From the NCBI RefSeq assembly GCF_003073045.1, contig NC_037600.1:15144352-15208351 (forward strand): 64,000 bases of DNA. Direction: 5' to 3'. The notes under the pieces are model-generated. The model had not been told where the DNA came from. It ran no database searches and was given only the letters and a program-made list of their open reading frames with translations. This stretch comes from Pomacea canaliculata. Taxonomy: Eukaryota > Mollusca > Gastropoda > Architaenioglossa > Ampullariidae. Both the position numbers and the translations under genes were made by a program. Positions 60,901-64,000 of this stretch are shown here, one piece after another; the stretch's first letter is position 1, and every line of letters starts with the position of its first letter.

Positions 60901-63319
60901 AGGCTGGGAATACTCAGTGGTGCGTATAAAATGAATTGGAGCTACACTGCTTTGCTGCACCATAGTTAAAAAGCCAGTACATGTATATAGATACCATGTG
61001 CTGGTCAGATGACATGAGAAGGGTTCAGGTATGGATGTAGGGGAAAAAAAGGAAGCAGCACAGAGGCCTTGTGATGAATGTGAGCACAAACAGGCAGTGC
61101 AGAAAATAAAGAAGAGTGACATAGTCCCCCTTTTCTTTTTTTGGCTTTGAGTGTGAGAAGTATAACAGAGTTCTGTACTTTCTGCAGTTTGTGAAGGAGG
61201 CGGGCTGGGCAACCCCACAACAAGGATTCATGATAATCGAGCTTGTAATTTTTTAATTAGTAATAAATAAATAGTAACACTTTAAAAAAATTGCTCTTCA
61301 ATACAGTTAAAAATGTACAGCCATATAGTATGGATAGAATGCTCAAATGTGTGATACTAACCACAGTGCTTTGGGTAGATTCCAAGCTCCTGCAGTGCAA
61401 GTGCTTCTTGTCGTGTTTGTGGAAATCCTTCTAAAACCCATCCTTTTTTGACGCAGTCAAATAGCTTCATGCGCTCTTGAAGGATTGACACCCACACTTC
61501 AGTTGGAATGGGCTGCAATCGTATTCAGTATTTTAGAGTTTCTAGATAAATGTTTGCCTATCCTAAAGACATTCATTTAACTGTACATCTTTCTTTCTTC
61601 ATTTACACATTGGCTATAAATAACCATAGCGTTAACTATTCCTCTTATATTGTACAGAGGATGACTATGTAGAAGAAACACTGCTTGCATACATGTTTTT
61701 ATACATACACACTCAAGGACAAGTATAAACATTTTTGCAAGAAAAAACAATCATGGCAAATATTATATGATGATGATTATATTTTTTCAAGGCCATCTTC
61801 ATTTCACATTTCCTGAAACCTACTTTCTTGGCTTTAATGTATTCTTCAGCTTTGTCACGAAGTTTCAAATCAGCCTCTTGTACCAGATTATCAGGTGTAA
61901 TGTGTGCTGTACGTAGCCTTCCACAAACCATCTTGCTGATGCTGTGTTTACCTGCCATTGGTGGCCCCAGTATCATTATCTGTGGGACTAAAACCATACA
62001 AACAATTTTAGCATTTGCTTGTCCATAAACTGGTCCCATAGCCTAACGGCTGTAGAGGAAGTGAGCTTTAAGTGGTTAGCAGTGTCAACAATTTGGCATA
62101 TAGACTCTTTCTGTTGCCTTGTACCTTTTGTGATGAGATGATAACTTATTCACTGCTGGGTAATTAGCAACTTTTCACTAGCTGGTCAAAACCATCCTTG
62201 AAATAGTGACCTGCTGTTAAGTTGAGGACACTTATGATCGATATACCTATGGATGTTTATTTATAAGCAGATGAAAGCATACAGTATCCATGTTTACTAT
62301 GTTTTACACATTAGATGTATGCCTGATTGTTTTTAAAGCAATGTGTGTGTGTGTACATGTATAATGTGAGAGGAGGCTGAATCTGTAAGTTTTATAAATG
62401 GCATATACCTTGAAAGAGAAACCAATTTCTTCAGTAAAAATGTAGATTATTTTTAATATTTTCTAAATTAAACCGACAGAATGTTCATAGATAGCATTAG
62501 AAGTGTTTAGTTCATGATGATACCATAATGGGCTTGGTGTGACTGGTCAAAAGAGATAAACATCTTAAAAGATTTATTAAAATGAGCTAGGTTAAAGATA
62601 TGGACCTCACTTCTTTCGACTTGCTGTGGAACTTCTTTAAGAATCTATCCAATGAAAACTAATGGTAGGAATTTACTTGATGTAATGATACCTTCATTTG
62701 TGCATTGTATACAAGCAAAAGTACAAGAATGGAGGAAAGGAGGTGAAAAAAGAGGTATATCTGTGTGTATGTGTTTTGTATTTTTGGTTTCTTATTTTGG
62801 TGTCAGTTTTGTTACTGTTATTTCTATTGCTGTAATAAACTGTTACATGCAATTAAATAAAAAAATGTTAAAAGCATTATTTCACTTTGATCTTACTAGA
62901 TATAGAAAAACTTATCACCATAAATGTTAAATTTGTTTTTGCTGAAGTTATCTTTATTCAGCAGAAAACAAATCTAACCAGTGAGTACACCAGTCTTGAT
63001 TTTAAAAGCATTGTTTTGAAAAAAAATACTTTTTCAGTGGAAGCTTCCTAGTATTGATGCTTAGGAAAGAAAAATATATATACTTCTTGTTTCACATCAG
63101 TTTCAAGTTAATGTTGCATTCTGTGCAATGAAAAAATCTCTAATGCTGGAGGATTAATAAGATATAATTTTAAAAAATAAGAACTATGAACTTATGTGCA
63201 AAAACATTAATAAGAAAGCAAAACATGGCATTACCATCATTGTTGTCAAGCTTTAGCATTTCTATCAGAAATGCAATAGGGTCTGAGGGGCGGTTAATGA
63301 TCAGTTGCTCCATCAGTCT
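57917..63319 (-). CDS. AK8: Adenylate kinase 8, partial (5' end beyond window)
   Basis: AK8 is a two-domain nucleoside-monophosphate kinase linked to cilia and flagella. Nine exons: 63319-63235, 61987-61824, 61512-61362, 60616-60545, 60356-60156, 59622-59491, 59027-58938, 58635-58494 and 58232-57917. All phases match, giving 450 residues. Human AK8 has 479, so only about 28 N-terminal residues lie outside. Domain 1 has P-loop GPPMAGKHS, then GWVLEGFPQTRQEAL, VVLDAPDTVLIER, GKRIDPKTG and VYHTTFDWP. Domain 2 has GPTGAGKGVQASLLANKY, SCGQLIKQAI, GWVLKGYPYTREQA and RAVDPVTGDQYHMLYNPP. It ends DPHTVFEYLES...KPLPRHY. Each block aligns in order with human AK8. The intron at 60544-60357 begins with GC. 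The unusual exon ends at 60156 and 58938 were chosen because they keep the human residue count across the junction. No N-terminal exon was found between 63,320 and 64,000. Confidence 0.95.
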
Positions 63320-64000
63320 CTAAAAATCAAAAGGATGAAAAAGGTTATGCTAAGAAACCATTTAAGCTGTACAGAAGTCATCTAGCTAGATTTTCAATCT
63401 CTTGGCAAAGATGCATATTTGTTTTAGCGAATATACATCTTTACAGTGCAGTATATCTGATTCCTTTTAACATATTTCTTTTCTTTCTTAATTATATTTT
63501 GTTTTCTTCACAGATATACATCTATTTGATTAATTTTGCGGATGCATATGTGTGAGTGTTGTAAAGGTGCGTTGAATGTTAAGCCACATAGGCATTATCC
63601 ATTGTGCAACAGAGGACTCAACCTTTACAATATCATCAGAAAAATTGATGAATTTTCTTCTTCATAGTTACTACATCTTTTGGTATAAAGGATAAATTGA
63701 AGATGAGAAAAAAGTACAGCCTTGGGCTGAGCCAGTGCTTGTGATAGAAAAAGTGCCATTAACAAGTATACTGTGCAGCCTACAAACCTGAAAGTGAATG
63801 ACACAAGCTGGAGGTCAAAAGTAATTTGTCTGAGAGTCTTGTAACTAAAAGTCATTGCTGGATGGTGTTAAAAACAAATCAACAATCAGCAAACAACAGT
63901 CTTATATTATGTTCAAGCTGTTTTGAAGAGGATCAAGGATAAAAAGTTGAGCACCATTGACACTTCTCTAGCTTGATCCTATATATTGCAACCTAGCTAG
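63320..64000 (-). other. AK8 intron sequence to window edge
   Basis: AT-rich sequence without a recognisable AK8 N-terminal exon. The open frame at 63625-63855 matches no part of AK8 and has no suitable splice sites. Confidence 0.5.

Noticed and set aside
61005-61231. Minus-strand frames in an AK8 intron
   Set aside because: They lie between phase-matched AK8 exons and have no AK-family motif.

Overview
The window is animal nuclear DNA. It is AT-rich, with long introns, strictly phased multi-exon genes, many microsatellites and small non-autonomous transposons. The gene content (GTF2B, RNF26, CCHCR1, AK8, a possible Argos/giant-lens-like inhibitor and a silk- or shell-matrix-like secreted protein) and the repeat style suggest a lophotrochozoan, most likely a mollusc and perhaps a gastropod. 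That placement is inference. Most gene models were built by joining open exons at splice sites with matching phase, so coordinates refer to coding exons unless stated.

Left part (1-16,650): a broken LINE 3' end (about 137-690), then a four-exon minus-strand gene (coding 9168 to 3686) for a 223-residue secreted protein with 16 mature-region cysteines in three repeated blocks, one per exon. Its first coding intron holds a pogo/Tigger-like MITE. A GC-richer promoter-like zone lies upstream (about 9,380-10,100). The following 6.5 kb looks intergenic and holds only simple repeats.

Middle (16,650-28,500): a plus-strand nine-exon gene behind a TATA box encodes a 653-residue secreted protein with no cysteine, rich in Gly, Ser, Gln, Pro and Met. 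I recognise no family; it is the best candidate here for something undescribed. A 226-bp MITE with perfect terminal inverted repeats and a 7-8 bp target duplication separates it from the next gene.

Right part (28,700-64,000) is dense housekeeping and cilium/centrosome territory: GTF2B (minus, 10 exons, complete, with a partial tandem copy of exon 9), RNF26 (minus, 2 exons) head-to-head with a second RNF26-like membrane RING ligase (plus, one coding exon), CCHCR1 (plus, 20 exons, complete) and, tail-to-tail with it, AK8 (minus, 9 exons, missing only its N-terminal exon or exons beyond the right edge). CCHCR1 and AK8 each appear to contain one GC-AG intron.
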